Positions 33,901 through 47,524 of a stretch of 64,000 bases of DNA are shown here, piece after piece (within the stretch, counting starts at the first letter, position 1; each line of letters starts with the position of its first letter). The stretch is from positions 32,635,530 through 32,699,529 of the forward strand of contig JAQNBH010000002.1 of the NCBI GenBank assembly GCA_028752905.1, in the 5' to 3' direction. The translations under genes and the position numbers were made by a program. This DNA comes from Cladorhizidae sp. MBARI D1340-BT2 (taxonomy: Eukaryota; Porifera; Demospongiae; Poecilosclerida; Cladorhizidae). The notes beneath the pieces were generated by a model. The model did not search any database and was not told the origin of the DNA. It saw only the letters and a list, made by a program, of their open reading frames with translations.

Positions 33901-34716
33901 TGATGAATATGTGATGCGTTTCAATTTAGCCACCCTGGCTGATGAATATGTGGATGCCTTTCAATTTAGCCACCCTGCCTGATGAATATTTGATGCCTTT
34001 CAATTTATCCACCCTTGCTGATGAATATGTGATACCTTTCAATTTAGCCACCCTTGCTGATGAATATGTGATGCCTTTCAATTTAGCCACCCTGCCTGAT
34101 GAATATGTGATGCAGTTCAATTTAGGCACCCTGCCTGATGAATATGTGATGCCCTTCAATATAGCCACCATGCCTGATGAATATGTGGATGCTCTTTCAA
34201 TTTAGCCATCCTGGCTGATGAATATGTGATGCCTTTCAATTTAGCCACCCTTGCTGATGAATATGTGATGCCTTTCAATTTAGCCACCCTGCCTGATGAA
34301 TATGTAATGCCTTTCAATTTAGCCACCCGGCCTGATTAATATGTGATGCCTTTCAATTTAGCCACCCTGCCTGATGAATATGTAATGCCTTTCAATTTAG
34401 CAAATCTGCCTGATGAATACGTGATGCCTTTCAATTTAGCCACCCTGGCTGATGAATATGTGATGCCTTTCACCCTGCCTGATGAATATTCAATTTAGCC
34501 ACCCTGCCTGATGAATATGTGATGTCTTTCAATTTAACCAACCTGCCTGCTGAATATGTGATGCCTTTCAATTTAGCCACCCTGCCTGATGAATATGTGA
34601 TGCCTTTCAGTTTAGCCACCCTGGCTGATGAATATGTGATGCCTTTCAATTTAGCAACCCTGGCTGATGAATATGTGATGCCTTTCAATTTAGCCACCCT
34701 GGCTGATGAATATGTG

Positions 34717-37700
34717 ATGCCTTTCAATATAGCCACCCTGCCTGGATGAATATGTGTTGCCTTTCAATTTAGCCACCCGAATGGATGAATATGTGGATGC
34801 CGTTCAATTTAGCCACCCTGCCTGATGAGTATGTGATGCCTTTCAATTTAGCTATCCTGCCTGATGAATATGTGATGCCTTTCAATTTAGCCACCCTGCC
34901 TGATGAATATGTTATGCCTTTCAATATAGCCACCTTGCCTGATGAATATGTGGATGCCTTTCAATTTAGCCACCCTGGCAGATTAATACTTGGATGCCTT
35001 TCAATTTAGCAACACTGCCTGATGAATATGTGATGCCTTTCAATTTAGCCACCCTGGCTTATGAATATGTGATGCCTTTCAATTTAGCCACCCTGCCTGA
35101 TTAATATGTGATGCCTTTCAATTTAGCCACCCTGCCTGATGAATATGTAATGCCTTTCAATTTAGCCAATCTGCCTGATGAATATGTGATGCCTTTCAAT
35201 TTAGCCAACCTTGCTGATGAATATGTGATGCCTTTCAATTTAGCCTCCCTGCCTGATGAATATGTGATGCCTTTCAATTTAGCCACCCTGGCTGATGAAT
35301 AAGTGATGCCTTTCAATATAGCCACCCTAGCTGATGAATATGTGATGCCCTTCAATATAGCCACCGTGCCTGATGAATATGTGGATGCCTTTCAATTTAG
35401 CCACCCTGCCTGATGAATATGTGATGCCATTCAATTTAGCCACCCTGGCTAATGAATATGTGATGCCTTTCAATATAGCCACCCTGCCTGATGAATATGT
35501 TATGCCTTTCAATTTAGCCACCCGAGCTGATGAATATGTGGATGCCTTTCAATTTAGCCACCCTGGCTGATGAATATGTGGATGCCTTTCAATTTAGCCA
35601 CCCTGCCTGATGAATATGTGATGCCTTTCGATTTAGCCACCCTGCCTGATGAATATGTTATGCCTTTCAATATAGCCACCCTGCCTGATGAATATTCAAT
35701 TTAGCCACCCTGCCTGATGAATATGTGATGTCTTTCAATTGAGCCAACCTGCCTGATGAATATGTGATGCCTTTCAATTTAGCCACCCTGCCTGATGAAT
35801 ATGTGATGCCTATCAATTTAGCCACCCTGCCTGATGAATATGTGATGCCCTAGCCACCATGCCTGATGAATATGTGGATGCTCTTTCAATTTAGCCATCC
35901 TGGCTGATGAATATGTGATGCCTTTCAATTTAGCCACCCTTGCTGATGAATATGTGATGCCTTTCAATTTAGCCACCCTGCCTGATGAATATGTAATGCC
36001 TTTCAATTTAGCCACCCTGCCTGATGAATATGTGATACGTTTCAATTTAGCCACCCTGCCCCTGATGAATATGTGATGCCTTTCAATTTAGCCAACCATG
36101 CTGATGAATATGTGATGCCTTTCAATTTAGCCACATTGGCTGATGAATATGTGATTCCTTTCGATTTAGCCACCCTGCCTGATGAATATGTTATGCCTTT
36201 CAATTTAGCCACCCTTGCTGATGAATATGTGATGCCTTTCAATTTAGCCACCCTAGCTGATGAATATGTGATGCCCTTCAATATAGCCAACATGCCTGAT
36301 GAATATGTGGATGCCTTTCAATTTAACCAGACTGCCTGATGAATATGTGATGCCTTTCAAGTTTTGCCACGCTGGCTGATGAATATGTGATGCCATTCAA
36401 TTAAGCCACCCTGGCTAATGAATATGTGATGCCTTTCAATATACCTGATGAATATGTGATGCCTTTCAATTTAGCCACCCGAGCTGATGAATATGTGGAT
36501 GCCTTGCCACCCTGTGTGATGCCTTTCAATTTAGCCACCCTGCCTGATGAATATTCAATTTAGCCACCCTGGCTGATGAATATGTGGATGCCTTTCAATT
36601 TAGCCACCCTGCCTGATGAATATGTGATGCCTTTCAATTTAGCCACCCTGGCTGATGAATATGTGATGCCTTTCAATTTAGCCACCCTTTCTGATGAATA
36701 TGTGATGCCTTTCAATTTAGCCACCCTTGCTGATGAATATGTGATACCTTTCAATTTAGCCACCCTGCCTGATGAATATGTGATGCCCTTCAATATAGCC
36801 ACCATGCCTGATGAATATGTGGATGCTCTTTCAATTTAGCCATCCTGGCTGATTAATATGTGATGCCTTTCAATTTAGCCACCCTGGCTGATGAATATGT
36901 GATGCCTTTCAATTTAGCCACCCTGCCTGATGAATATGGGATGCCTTTCAATATAGCCACCCTGCCTGGATGAATATGTGTTGCCTTTCAATTTAGCCAC
37001 CCGAATGGATGAATATGTGGATGCCGTTCAATTTAGCCACCCTGCCTGATGAGTATGTGATGCCTTTCAATTTAGCTATCCTGCCTGATGAATATGTGAT
37101 GCCTTTCAATTTAGCCACCCTGCCTGATGAATATGTTATGCCTTTCAATATAGCCACCTTGCCTGATGAATATGTGGATGCCTTTCAATTTAGCCACCCT
37201 GGCAGATTAATACTTGGATGCCTTTCAATTTAGCAACACTGCCTGATGAATATGTGATGCCTTTCAATTTAGCCACCCTGGCTTATGAATATGTGATGCC
37301 TTTCAATTTAGCCACCCTGCCTGATTAATATGTGATGCCTTTCAATTTAGCCACCCTGCCTGATGAATATGTAATGCCTTTCAATTTAGCCAATCTGCCT
37401 GATGAATATGTGATGCCTTTCAATTTAGCCAACCTTGCTGATGAATATGTGATGCCTTTCAATTTAGCCTCCCTGCCTGATGAATATGTGATGCCTTTCA
37501 ATTTAGCCACCCTGGCTGATGAATAAGTGATGCCTTTCAATATAGCCACCCTAGCTGATGAATATGTGATGCCCTTCAATATAGCCACCGTGCCTGATGA
37601 ATATGTGGATGCCTTTCAATTTAGCCACCCTGCCTGATGAATATGTGATGCCATTCAATTTAGCCACGCTGGCTAATGAATATGTGATGCCTTTCAATAT

Positions 37701-39164
37701 AGCCACCCTGCCTGATGAATATGTTATGCCTTTCAATTTAGCCACCCGAGCTGATGAATATGTGGATGCCTTTCAATTTAGCCACCCTGGCTGATGAATA
37801 TGTGGATGCCTTTCAATTTAGCCACCCTGCCTGATGAATATGTGATGCCTTTCGATTTAGCCACCCTGCCTGATGAATATGTTATGCCTTTCAATATAGC
37901 CACCCTGCCTGATGAATATTCAATTTAGCCACCCTGCCTGATGAATATGTGATGTCTTTCAATTGAGCCAACCTGCCTGATGAATATGTGATGCCTTTCA
38001 ATTTAGCCACCCTGCCTGATGAATATGTGATGCCTATCAATTTAGCCACCCTGCCTGATGAATATGTGATGCCCTAGCCACCATGCCTGATGAATATGTG
38101 GATGCTCTTTCAATTTAGCCATCCTGGCTGATGAATATGTGATGCCTTTCAATTTAGCCACCCTTGCTGATGAATATGTGATGCCTTTCAATTTAGCCAC
38201 CCTGCCTGATGAATATGTAATGCCTTTCAATTTAGCCACCCTGCCTGATGAATATGTGATACGTTTCAATTTAGCCACCCTGCCCCTGATGAATATGTGA
38301 TGCCTTTCAATTTAGCCAACCATGCTGATGAATATGTGATGCCTTTCAATTTAGCCACATTGGCTGATGAATATGTGATTCCTTTCGATTTAGCCACCCT
38401 GCCTGATGAATATGTTATGCCTTTCAATTTAGCCACCCTTGCTGATGAATATGTGATGCCTTTCAATTTAGCCACCCTAGCTGATGAATATGTGATGCCC
38501 TTCAATATAGCCAACATGCCTGATGAATATGTGGATGCCTTTCAATTTAACCAGACTGCCTGATGAATATGTGATGCCTTTCAAGTTTTGCCACGCTGGC
38601 TGATGAATATGTGATGCCATTCAATTAAGCCACCCTGGCTAATGAATATGTGATGCCTTTCAATATACCTGATGAATATGTGATGCCTTTCAATTTAGCC
38701 ACCCGAGCTGATGAATATGTGGATGCCTTGCCACCCTGTGTGATGCCTTTCAATTTAGCCACCCTGCCTGATGAATATTCAATTTAGCCACCCTGGCTGA
38801 TGAATATGTGGATGCCTTTCAATTTAGCCACCCTGCCTGATGAATATGTGATGCCTTTCAATTTAGCCACCCTGGCTGATGAATATGTGATGCCTTTCAA
38901 TTTAGCCACCCTTTCTGATGAATATGTGATGCCTTTCAATTTAGCCACCCTTGCTGATGAATATGTGATACCTTTCAATTTAGCCACCCTGCCTGATGAA
39001 TATGTGATGCCCTTCAATATAGCCACCATGCCTGATGAATATGTGGATGCTCTTTCAATTTAGCCATCCTGGCTGATTAATATGTGATGCCTTTCAATTT
39101 AGCCACCCTGGCTGATGAATATGTGATGCCTTTCAATTTAGCCACCCTGCCTGATGAATATGGG
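34717..39164. repeat. Tandem pair of 2,224-bp higher-order repeats
   Basis: Copy one is about 34717-36940 and copy two about 36941-39164, offset 2,224 bp (57 units plus one base). Rare markers are shared: a GAATAAGTGATGCC unit at about 35298 and 37522, a CCTGCCCCTGATG unit at about 36056 and 38280, and the CCTTGCCACCCTGTGTG junction at about 36502 and 38726. The last marker is the empty counterpart of the 7-kb insertion site. Confidence 0.85.
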
Positions 39165-42100
39165 ATGCCTTTCAATTTAGCCACCCTGCCTGATGAATAT
39201 GTTATGCCTTTCAATATAGCCACCATGCCTGATGAATATGTGATGCCTTTCAATTTTGCCACCCTGCCTGATGAATATGTGATGCCTTTCAATTTAGCCT
39301 CCCTGCCTGATGAATATGTGATGCCTTTCGATTTAGCCACCCTGCCTGATGTATATGTTATGCCTTTCAATGTAGCCGATGAATATGTGATACCTTTCAA
39401 TTTAGCCAACCTGCCTGATGAATATTCAATTTAGCCACCCTGTCTGATGAATATGTGATGTCTTTCAATTTAGCCAACCTGCCTGATGAATATGTGATGC
39501 CTTTCAATTTAGCCACCCTGCCTGATGAATATGTGATGCCTTTCAATTTAGCCACACGAGCTGATGAATATGTGGATGCCTTTCAATTTAGCCACCCTGC
39601 CTGATGAATATGTGGATGCCTTTCAATTTAGCCACCCTGCCTGATGAATATTTGATGCCTTTCAATTTATCCACCCTTGCTGATGAATATGTGATACCTT
39701 TCAATTTAGCCACCCTTGCTGATGAATATGTGATGCCTTTCAATTTAGCCACCCTGCCTGATGAATATGTAATGCCTTTCAATTTAGCCACCCTGCCTGA
39801 TTGATATGTGATCCCCTTCAATATAGCCACCATGCCTGAAGAATATGTGGATGCTCTTTCAATTTAGCCATCCTGGTTGATGAATATGTGATGCCTTTCA
39901 ATTTAGCCACCCTTGCTGATGAATATGTGATGCCTTTCAATTTAGCCACCCTGCCTGATGAATATGTAATGCCTTTCAATTTAGCCACCCTGCCTGATTA
40001 ATATGTGATGCCTTTCAATTTAGCCACCCTGCCTGATGAATATGTAATGCATTTCAATTTAGCAAATCTGCCTGATGAATATGTGATGCCTTTCAATTTA
40101 GCCAACCTTGCTGATGAATATGTGATGCCTTTATATTTAGCCTCCCTGCCTGATGAATATGTGATGCCTTTCGATTTAGCCACCCTGGCTGATGAATATG
40201 TGTTGCCTTTCAATTTAGCAACCTTGGCTGATGAATATGTGATGCCTTTCAATTTAGCCACCCTGGCTGATGAATATGTGATGCCTTTCAATTTAGCCAC
40301 ACTTGCTGATGAGTATGTGATGCCTTTAAATTTTTAGCCACCCAAGCTGATTAATATGTGATGCCCTTCAATATAGCCACCATGCCTGATGAATATGTGG
40401 ATGCCTTTCAATTTAGCCACCCTGCCTGATGAATATGTGATGCGTTTCAAGGTTTGCCACCCTGGCTGATGAATATGTGATGCCTTTCAAATTAGCCATC
40501 CTGCTTGATGAATATGTGATGCCATTCAATTTAGCCACCCTGGCTAATGAATATGTGATGCCTTTCAATATAGCCACCATTCCTGATGAATATGTGATGC
40601 CTTTCAATTTAGCCACCCGAGCTGATGAATATGTGGATGCCTTTCAATTTAGCCACCCTGGCTGATGAACATGTGATGCCTTTCAATTTAGCCACCCTGG
40701 CTGATGAATATGTGGATGCCTTTCAATTTAGCCACCCTGCCTGATGAATATGTGATGCCTTTCGATTTAGCCACCCTGCCTGATGAATATGTTATGCCTT
40801 TCAATATAGCCACCCTGCCTGATGAATATGTGATGTCTTTCAATTGAGCCAACCTGCCTGATGAATATGTGATGCCTTTCAATTTAGCCACCCTGCCTGA
40901 TGAATATGTGATGCCTTTCAATTTAGCCAACCTGGCTGATGAATATGTGATGCCTTTCAATTTAGCCACCCTGGCTGATGAATATGTGATGCCTTTCAAG
41001 TTTTGCCACCCTGGCTGATGAATATGTGATGCCTTTCAAATTAGCCATCCTGCTTGATGAATATGTGATGCCATTGAATTTAGCCAACCTGGTTAATGAA
41101 TATGTGATGCCTTTCAATTTAGCCAACCTGCCTGATGAATATTCAATTTAGCCACCCTGGCTGATTAATATGTGATGTCTTTCAATTTAGCCAACCTGCC
41201 TCATGAATATGTGATGCCTTTCAATTTAGCCACCCTGCCTGATGAATATGTGATGCCTTTCAATTTAGCCACACGAGCTGATTAATATGTGGATGCCTTT
41301 CAATTTAGCCACCCTGCCTGATGAATATGTGATGCGTTTCAATTTAGCCACCCTGGCTGATGAATATATGGATGCCTTTCAATTTAGCCACCCTGCCTGA
41401 TGAATATTTGATGCCTTTCAATTTATCCACCCTTGCTGATGAATATGTGATACCTTTCAATTTAGCCACCCTTGCTGATGAATATGTGATGCCTTTCAAT
41501 TTAGCCACCCTGCCTGATGAATATGTAATGCCTTTCAATTTAGCCACCCTGCCTGATTAATATGTCATGCCCTTCAATATAGCCACCATGCCTGATGAAT
41601 ATGTGGATGCTCTTTCAATTTAGCCATCCTGGCTGATGAATATGTGATGCCTTTCAATTTAGCCACCCTTGCTGATGAATATGTGGATGCCTTTCAATTT
41701 AGCCACCCTGCCTGATGAATATTTGATGCCTTTCAATTTATCCACCCTTGCTGATGAATATGTGATACCTTTCAATTTAGCCACCCTTGCTGATGAATAT
41801 GTGATGCCTTTCAATTTAGGCACCCTGCCTGATGAATATGTGATGCCCTTCAATATAGCCACCATGCCTGATGAATATGTGGATGCTCTATCAATTTAGC
41901 CATCCTGGCTGATGAATATGTCATGCCTTTCAATTTAGCCACCCTTGCTGATGAATATGTGATGCCTTTCACCCTGCCTGATGAATATTCAATTTAGCCA
42001 CCCTGCCTGATGAATATGTGATGTCTTTCAATTTAACCAACCTGCCTGATGAATATGTGATGCCTTTCAATTTAGCCACCCTGCCTGATGAATATGTGAT

Positions 42101-45014
42101 GCCTTTCAATTTAGCCACCCTGGCTGATGAATATGTGATGCCTTTCAATTTAGCAACCCTGGCTGATGAATATGTGATGCCTTTCAATTTAGCCACCCTG
42201 GCTGATGAATATGTGATGCCTTTCAATATAGCCACCCTGCCTGGATGAATATGTGTTGCCTTTCAATTTAGCCACCCGAATGGATGAATATGTTATGCCT
42301 TTCAATATAGCCACTCTGGCTGATAAATATGTTATGCCTTTCAATATAGCCACCTTGCCTGATGAATATGTGGATGCCTTTCAATTTAGCCACCCTGGCA
42401 GATTAATACTTGGATGCCTTTCAATTTAGCAACACTGCCTGATGAATATGTGATGCCTTTCAATTTAGCCACCCTGGCTGATGAATATGTGATGCCTTTC
42501 AATTTAGCCACCCTTGCTGATGAATATGTGATGCCTTTCAATTTAGCCACCCTGCCTGATTAATATGTGATGCCTTTCAATTTAGCCACCCTGCCTGATG
42601 AATATGTAATGCCTTTCAATTTAGCCAATCTGCCTGATGAATATGTGATACCTTTCAATTTAGCCAACCTTGCTGATGAATATGTGATGCCTTTCAATTT
42701 AGCCTCCCTGCCTGATGAATATGTGATGCCTTTCGATTTAGCCACCCTGGCTGATGAATATGTGTTGCCTTTCAATTTAGCCACCTTGACTGATGAATAT
42801 GTGATGCCTTTCAATTTAGCCACCCTGGCTGATGAATATGTGATGCCTTTCAATATAGCCACCCTTGCTGATGAATATGTGATGCCTTTAAATTTTTAGC
42901 CACCCTAGCTGATGAATATGTGATGCCCTTCAATATAGCCACCATGCCTGATGAATATGTGGATGCCTTTCAATTTAGCCACCCTGCCTGATGAATATGT
43001 GATGCCATTCAATTTAGCCACCCTGGCTAATGAATATGTGATGCCTTTCAATATAGCCACCCTGCCTGATGAATATGTGATGCCTTTCGATTTAGCCACC
43101 CGAGCTGATGAATATGTGGATGCCTTTCAATTTAGCCACCCTGGCTGATGAATATGTGGATGCCTTTCAATTTAGCCACCCTGCCTGATGAATATTCAAT
43201 TTAGCCACCCTGCCTGATGAATATGTGATGTCTTTCAATTGAGCCAACCTGCCTGATGAATACGTGATGCCTTTCAATTTAGCCACCCTGCCTGATGAAT
43301 ATGTGATGCCTATCAATTTAGCCACCCTGGCTGATGAATATGTGATGCCTTTCAATTTAGCCACCCTGCCTGATGAATATGTGATGCCCTAGCCACCATG
43401 CCTGATGAATATGTGAATGCTCTTTCAATTTAGCCATCCTGGCTGATGAATATGTGATGCCTTTCAATTTAGCCACCCTTGCTGATGAATATGTGATGCC
43501 TTTCAATTTAGCCACCCTGCCTGATGAATATGTAATGCCTTTCAATTTAGCCACCCTGCCTGATGAATATGTGATACGTTTCAATTTAGCCACCCTGCCC
43601 CTGATGAATATGTGATGCCTTTCAATTTAGCCAACCTTGCTGATGAATATGTGATGCCTTTCAATTTAGCCACATTGGCTGATGAATATGTGATGCCTTT
43701 CGATTTAGCCACCCTGCCTGATGAATATGTTATGCCTTTCAATTTAGCCACCCTTGCTGATGAATATGTGATGCCTTTCAATTTAGCCACCCTAGCTGAT
43801 GAATATGTGATGCCCTTGACCTTCAATATAGCCACCATGCCTGATGAATATGTGGATGCCTTTCAATTTAGCCAGACTGCCTGATGAATATGTGATGCCT
43901 TTCAAGTTTTGCCACGCTGGCTGATGAATATGTGATGCCATTCAATTAAGCCACCCTGCCTAATGAATATGTGATGCCTTTCAATATACCTGATGAATAT
44001 GTGATGCCTTTCAATTTAGCCACCCGAGCTGATGAATATGTGGATGCCTTGCCACCCTGTGTGATGCCTTTCAATTTAGCCACCCTGCCTGATGAATATT
44101 CAATTTAGCCACCCTGGCTGATAAATATGTGGATGCCTTTCAATTTAGCCACCCTGCCTGATGAATATGTGATGCCTTTCAATTTAGCCACCCTGGCTGA
44201 TGAATATGTGATGCCTTTCAATTTAGCCACCCTTTCTGATGAATATGTGATGCCTTTCAATTTAGCCACCCTTGCTGATGAATATGTGATACCTTTCAAT
44301 TTAGCCACCCTGCCTGATGAATATGTGATGCCCTTCAATATAGCCACCATGCCTGATGAATATGTGGATGCTCTTTCAATTTAGCCATCCTGGCTGATGA
44401 ATATGTGATGCCTTTCAATTTAGCCACCCTGGCTGATGAATATGTGATGCCTTTCAATTTAGCCACCCTGCCTGATGAATATGGGATGCCTTTCAATTTA
44501 GCCACCCTGCCTGATGAATATGTTATGCCTTTCAATATAGCCACCATGCCTGATGAATATGTAATGCCTTTCAATTTTGCCACCCTGCCTGATGAATATG
44601 TGATGCCTTTCAATTTAGCCTCCCTGCCTGATGAATATGTGATGCCTTTCGATTTAGCCACCCTGCCTGATGTATATGTTATGCCTTTCAATGTAGCCGA
44701 TGAATATGTGATTCCTTTCAATTTAGCCAACCTGCCTGATGAATATTCAATTTAGCCACCCTGGCTGATGAATATGTGATGTCTTTCAATTTAGCCAACC
44801 TGCCTGATGAATATGTGATGCCTTTCAATTTAGCCACCCTGCCTGATGAATATGTGATGCCTTTCAATTTAGCCACACGAGCTGATGAATATGTGGATGC
44901 CTTTCAATTTAGCCACCCTGCCTGATGAATATGTGATGCGTTTCAATTTAGCCACCCTGGCTGATGAATATGTGGATGCCTTTCAATTTAGCCACCCTGC
45001 CTGATGAATATTTG

Positions 45015-45740
45015 CAGCGTCTCCATGGTGACTTCATGTGTTAGTGTAACCGAGGTCCCCCAACTTTGGGTGCATGTAACTTTGGTATACTTGTACCTTG
45101 ACCTATAATTTTAGTGCCTCAGGGAAGCACATCGGTAGAGCCATTTTTAAATAATGGTGAACTATTTAAGTTATTCAGCTCTGAAGTTGGGATCCCTCCT
45201 CCATTATGACCTGTGTTTATGTGTATTTGCCTCCAGGCTGCACATCTGTTCTGGACTGTGTGGGCATTGCTTCAAGCTCAGTACTCCTGCATAACCTTTG
45301 ATTATGTCTCGTAAGCCACACCCACAACTAAGCGTTGACAATGCTTGCACACGATTACTATACAGGAAAGGGAGGGGCATAAATCTTATTTATTTAACCC
45401 TTTTTTCATGTATTTTGTCTCATAATTTTTTTGAGATTTCCTCCTCCTGTTCTGCATGCAGACAGGAAGATTCGATGCAAATAAAAGATGTCTGTCGTGT
45501 GTGTCCTCCATACACAGTGACTGTTGTTGCTAGGCTGCTCAAACATGAATGAACTTTTATGATTGGTGTGGACATATGCTTCCTTGAATTAGGTGACCCG
45601 AACTCCTGGAGCCATCGTCGCTAAGAAGCCTGCACTAGCAACTGTCGGCCATCTTGTTTCGCGGTTTACTTGTGCGTGCATTTTACACCTTCTTGACAAT
45701 GCACACCAGTAACGGAACTTTGTGGCACTACTAACAAAAC
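45015..45740. other. Unique sequence right of the 39-bp array
   Basis: No gene is recognised. A plus-strand frame at 45298-45552 (84 codons) has no known domain. Around 45600-45670 the sequence is richer in CpG and contains GGCCATCTTG, which matches the YY1-type core found near many metazoan promoters. This is a weak hint of a promoter. Confidence 0.35.
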
Positions 45741-46141
45741 AGTTACGTTAGAGCTCACCTAATGCGAACAGTCTCCTAGCGAGGCTGCTTCTAGCATCAC
45801 TCTATTAGCTAGCTATGCTAGAGCTCACCTAATGCGAACAGTCTCCTAGCGAGGCTGCTTCTAGCCTCACTCTATTAGCTAGCTATGCTAGAGCTCACCT
45901 AATGCAAACAGTCTGCTAGTGAGGCTGCCTCTAGCCTTACTCTATTAGCTAGCTATGCTAGAGCTCACCTAATGCGAACAGTCTCCTAGCGAGGCTGCTT
46001 CTAGCCTCGCTAGCTATGCTAGAGTTCACGGAATGCAAACAGTCTGCTAGTGAGGCTGCCTCTAGCCTTACTCTATTAGCTAGCTATGCTAGAGCTCACC
46101 TAATGCAAATAGTCTGCCACGAGGCTGCCTCCAGCCTCACT
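45741..46141. repeat. 70-bp minisatellite, about 5.7 units
   Basis: GAGCTCACCTAATGC starts recur at 45751, 45821, 45891 and 45961, then in diverged form at 46022 and 46092. Units contain CTAGCGAGGCTGC and TATTAGCTAGCTATGC. The spacing is exactly 70 bp except for one shortened unit. Confidence 0.93.
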
Positions 46142-46269
46142 ATTAGAAACGGCAAAATTTATAGCTGATTGTCGCAGCTTCAACTTAAAAATAAATTAAT
46201 TGAGTTGCGCCCTCTCCCCCCTCACCCCTGAATATTTGTTAGTGATAATATTATGTTTATGCATGTATA

Positions 46270-46462
46270 CTGCGAGGTCATATGGAACTGAGTGTGTGCA
46301 CAGCACACATTGCGAGAACTGGAGTGTGTGCACAGCACACAATGCGAGAACTGGAGTGTGAACACAGCACACAATGCGAGGTCGTTTGGAACTGATTGTG
46401 TACACAAAGCACAAATTGAAAGATCGTATGGGACTGAGTTTGTACACAGAGCACATAATATC
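46270..46462. repeat. Degenerate 32-43 bp tandem repeat
   Basis: Copies of GTGTGTGCACAGCACA with GCGAGAACTG spacers begin near 46291, 46323 and 46355, with more diverged copies near 46394 and 46437. The minus-strand Cys/His-rich frames are translations of this repeat. Confidence 0.8.
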
Positions 46463-46663
46463 TTCTACTGAAATGCTATTCCTAATTTTTGACATAGTTT
46501 GTATTTAATCAAGGGGCAACTGTAGATAATAAAAAATGGGGCAAATGAAAAATGGGGCAAATGAAGGATTTTTTCCAGCTTAACTCTTGTGCTCCATTTC
46601 AAAGTTTTTCTCCGTGCAATTTAGAAGAAATCATAACTTTGCTACATTTCACTTTCAATGCTT

Positions 46664-47046
46664 ATTTTAAAGTCATGTGAGAGCTCTTTTAAAGTCATGT
46701 GAGAGCTCTTTTAAGGTCATGCGAGAGCTCTTTGAGTCATGTGAGAGCTCTTTTAGAGTCATGTCGGAGCTCTTTTAGAGTCATGTGAGAGCTCTTTTAG
46801 AGTCACATGAGAGCTCTTTAAAGTCACGTGAGAGCTTTTTAAAGTCATGTGAGAGCTCTTTTAAAGTCATGTGAGAGCTCTTTTAAAGTCATGTGAAGCT
46901 CTTTTAAAGGCATGTCAGAGCTCTTTTAGAGTCATGTGAGAGCTCTTTTAGAGTCATGTGAGAGCTCTTTTAAAGTCATGTGATATGAGTGTTATTTTAA
47001 AGTCATGTGAGAGCTCTTTTAGGTCATGTGATATGAGTGTTCACAT
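46664..47046. repeat. 22-bp minisatellite with an internal AGAGCTCT palindrome
   Basis: About 17 units of TTTTAAAGTCATGTGAGAGC plus TC occur, with variants in the AAAG/AGAG position and a few shortened copies. Nearly every unit contains GAGCTC. Confidence 0.92.
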
Positions 47047-47520
47047 TTTTGCATAGCCCAAGGATTACCAAGTTGTGGAGATTATGAAAAGGTGACCTTT
47101 GTGTTTTAATCAGCATAGCTCAAGTGGAGACCTAGAACTAATAAACACTTGGTATGTAGACAATGATGTCACATCACATCCATTGTTTTGACAAACCACA
47201 GGCTTATGCAGGCCAACAGATCTCCTTGTATGATTACTCTCAGCTGACATCATATGCTTTAAGGTTTATCTATAAATTAATTAAATCAGCTCTTTGGTTT
47301 AGCCAACTTTTCAACTGAAATACTTCGGTCCTCATCAGGGAAAAAATCTTAAATAGATACTCCTCTTATAGAAACACTGAGAGAGAGGAATGCCCTTTTT
47401 GTGTGTGCCAGATCTTGCTGGATTCAGAAAATGTGCCTAAAGAGACATTCAACACATCATTTGGAAGCACAGAGGATTAGCAACATTGACCTGCACTAAT
47501 GAGAGGGGGGAAATTGTCTT
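47047..47520. other. Unique spacer, no gene seen
   Basis: No recognisable coding or RNA feature. It leads into the 15-bp array, whose first units (ATTATTCATGGCATC) begin near 47525. Confidence 0.45.
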
Positions 47521-47524
47521 TATT

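Larger units (their letters stand above)
26056..45014. repeat. 39-bp minisatellite, right part (about 19 kb)
   Basis: This continues the left array directly after the insertion, with the same unit and variants, about 485 units. It ends abruptly within a unit at GATGAATATTTG / CAGCGTCTCC. Higher-order blocks recur at offsets of 1,598 bp, 2,224 bp, about 5,270 bp (27314 and 32585), about 12,685 bp (28003 and 40688) and 18,005 bp (26330 and 44335). Frame-shifted units are frequent, so it is non-coding. Confidence 0.97.

Noticed and set aside
3478..45014. CRISPR array
   Set aside because: Units are contiguous, with no unique spacers of constant length, no leader and no cas genes, and the context is eukaryotic.
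45298..45552. 84-codon plus-strand frame as a gene
   Set aside because: No recognisable domain, splice sites or conserved start context. The length is compatible with chance.
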